Positions 63,457 to 64,000 of a stretch of DNA of 64,000 bases are shown here, piece by piece. Made by a program: the position numbers and the translations under genes. The stretch comes from Paenibacillus polysaccharolyticus (GTDB lineage Bacteria; Bacillota; Bacilli; Paenibacillales; Paenibacillaceae): NCBI RefSeq assembly GCF_900102085.1, contig NZ_FMVM01000007.1, forward strand, positions 186,001-250,000, read 5' to 3'. Below the pieces are notes generated by a model. It did not search any database. It saw only the letters and a program-made list of their open reading frames with translations, and was not told where the DNA came from. Position 1 is the stretch's first letter. Every line of letters begins with the position of its first letter.

Positions 63457-64000
63457 TCAACGTGCGGCATATTTACGGCGAACATAACGAAGTACAATGC
63501 CATGTTTCGGTGACAGAAGTAACGCAAGTACAAACAGAATGCCAGCCACAGCCACCATGCAACCTGCAATAGAAGCATCCATCGCGTACGCCATCAGGTA
63601 ACCGCCGACAGAAGAAGCTGCACCGATCAGTACCGCATAAAGAATCATTTTACCAAGCTGATCCGTGAGCAGATAAGCCGCAGCCGCAGGTACAATCAGC
63701 ATACCTACTACAAGAATAGAGCCTACACTTTCAAAAGAGGCAACGGACGTCATGGACACAAGTCCCATGAGCGCATAGTGAAATAAGACCACCGGAATGC
63801 CGCAAGCCGCAGCCAAAGCCGGGTCAAACGCGCATAATTTGAACTGCTTGTAGAACAGTCCTACAACAACGAGAATAACAAGTAACGTAATGCCCAGCAT
63901 CCAGACCGCTCTAGGTCCTACATCCATTCCCCACAGCGTTAACGTATCCCATTGCACATAGGCAATCTCACCGAACAATACACAGTCCAGATCCAGATCG
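63457..64000 (-). CDS. Metal (Mn/Zn/Fe) ABC transporter permease, 5' end outside window
   Basis: The frame is open to the window end, so only the C-terminal 180 or so residues are seen; a TTG at 63978 is internal. LDCVLFGEIAYV, followed by membrane helices and the loop FKLCAFDPALAAACGIPV and VSMTSVASFESVGSILVVGMLI, match the ABC-3 family (MntB/ZnuB/TroC). It would pair with a metal-binding lipoprotein and an ATPase encoded beyond the window. The C-terminus RYVRRKYAAR is basic and cytoplasmic. A 199-base gap to the HAD gene holds no feature recognised. Confidence 0.9.
   Translation of the reverse strand, partial: DLDLDCVLFGEIAYVQWDTLTLWGMDVGPRAVWMLGITLLVILVVVGLFYKQFKLCAFDPALAAACGIPVVLFHYALMGLVSMTSVASFESVGSILVVGMLIVPAAAAYLLTDQLGKMILYAVLIGAASSVGGYLMAYAMDASIAGCMVAVAGILFVLALLLSPKHGIVLRYVRRKYAAR

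Overview
The window looks like a chromosomal segment of a Paenibacillus-type, spore-forming Bacillota. Signs of this are Bacillus-style strong Shine-Dalgarno sequences with frequent TTG/GTG starts, the primosomal pair DnaB/DnaI, a sporulation checkpoint protein (Sda) with DnaA boxes upstream, a YheC/YheD spore-coat ATP-grasp protein, YumC/YutJ/YuzB/YutI/YuiB-type proteins, coproheme decarboxylase, an S-box (SAM-I) riboswitch and many secreted or cytoplasmic glycosidases. No tRNA, rRNA, CRISPR array, transposase or prophage gene was seen. Genes at both ends are cut by the window (a CPBP membrane protease and a metal ABC permease).

Layout. 0-5.4 kb: CPBP protease, uvrC, trxA, a small membrane protein and dnaI. 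5.6-21.7 kb: a minus-strand carbohydrate locus, read as histidine kinase and AraC-type response regulator, then binding protein, two permeases, GH3, GH38 and a clan GH-A glycosidase. It looks like sensing, uptake and intracellular trimming of a mannose-containing oligosaccharide, though the substrate is inferred. 21.8-24.4 kb: a TPR protein and dnaB, so the carbohydrate locus sits between dnaB and dnaI, which are neighbours in Bacillus subtilis. 24.8-30.9 kb: yuiB-like, chdC/hemQ, type II NADH dehydrogenase with a coupled small ORF, yumC, a zinc-ribbon miniprotein, sda and a yheC-like gene. 31-35 kb: convergent ppx and ppk (polyphosphate), with PhoP-box-like repeats upstream of ppk. 35.2-37.6 kb: a secreted GH53 galactanase and a three-copy tandem repeat. 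37.7-42.3 kb: MFS exporter, Nudix, RarD, VOC and NAD(P)-binding proteins. 42.5-46.5 kb: a large secreted GH119-like alpha-amylase with FnIII and CBM25 modules. 47-50.8 kb: iron-sulfur and redox genes (erpA-like, mqnE, yutJ, yuzB, yutI). 50.9-58.7 kb: SDR, DUF2167, metNIQ under a SAM-I riboswitch, a HEPN protein, ctaA and a thioredoxin-like protein. 58.8-64 kb: DUF2515, a MurJ/SpoVB-type flippase, DUF456, a HAD phosphatase and the metal permease.

The most interesting non-coding signal is a family of foldback repeats. One full copy (26239-26391), one with an expanded loop (3241-3430), one half copy (9012-9066) and a related three-copy tandem array (36904-37568) share a core stem whose base pairs differ by compensatory changes and which keeps a mismatch at the same position. 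This suggests a structured RNA or a mobile foldback element. Other points worth a second look are a one-base frameshift in a G6 run that splits the GH38 gene, the PhoP-box triplet before ppk, the DnaA-box cluster before sda, and a hairpin that would hide the ribosome binding site of the zinc-ribbon gene while acting as a terminator on the other strand.
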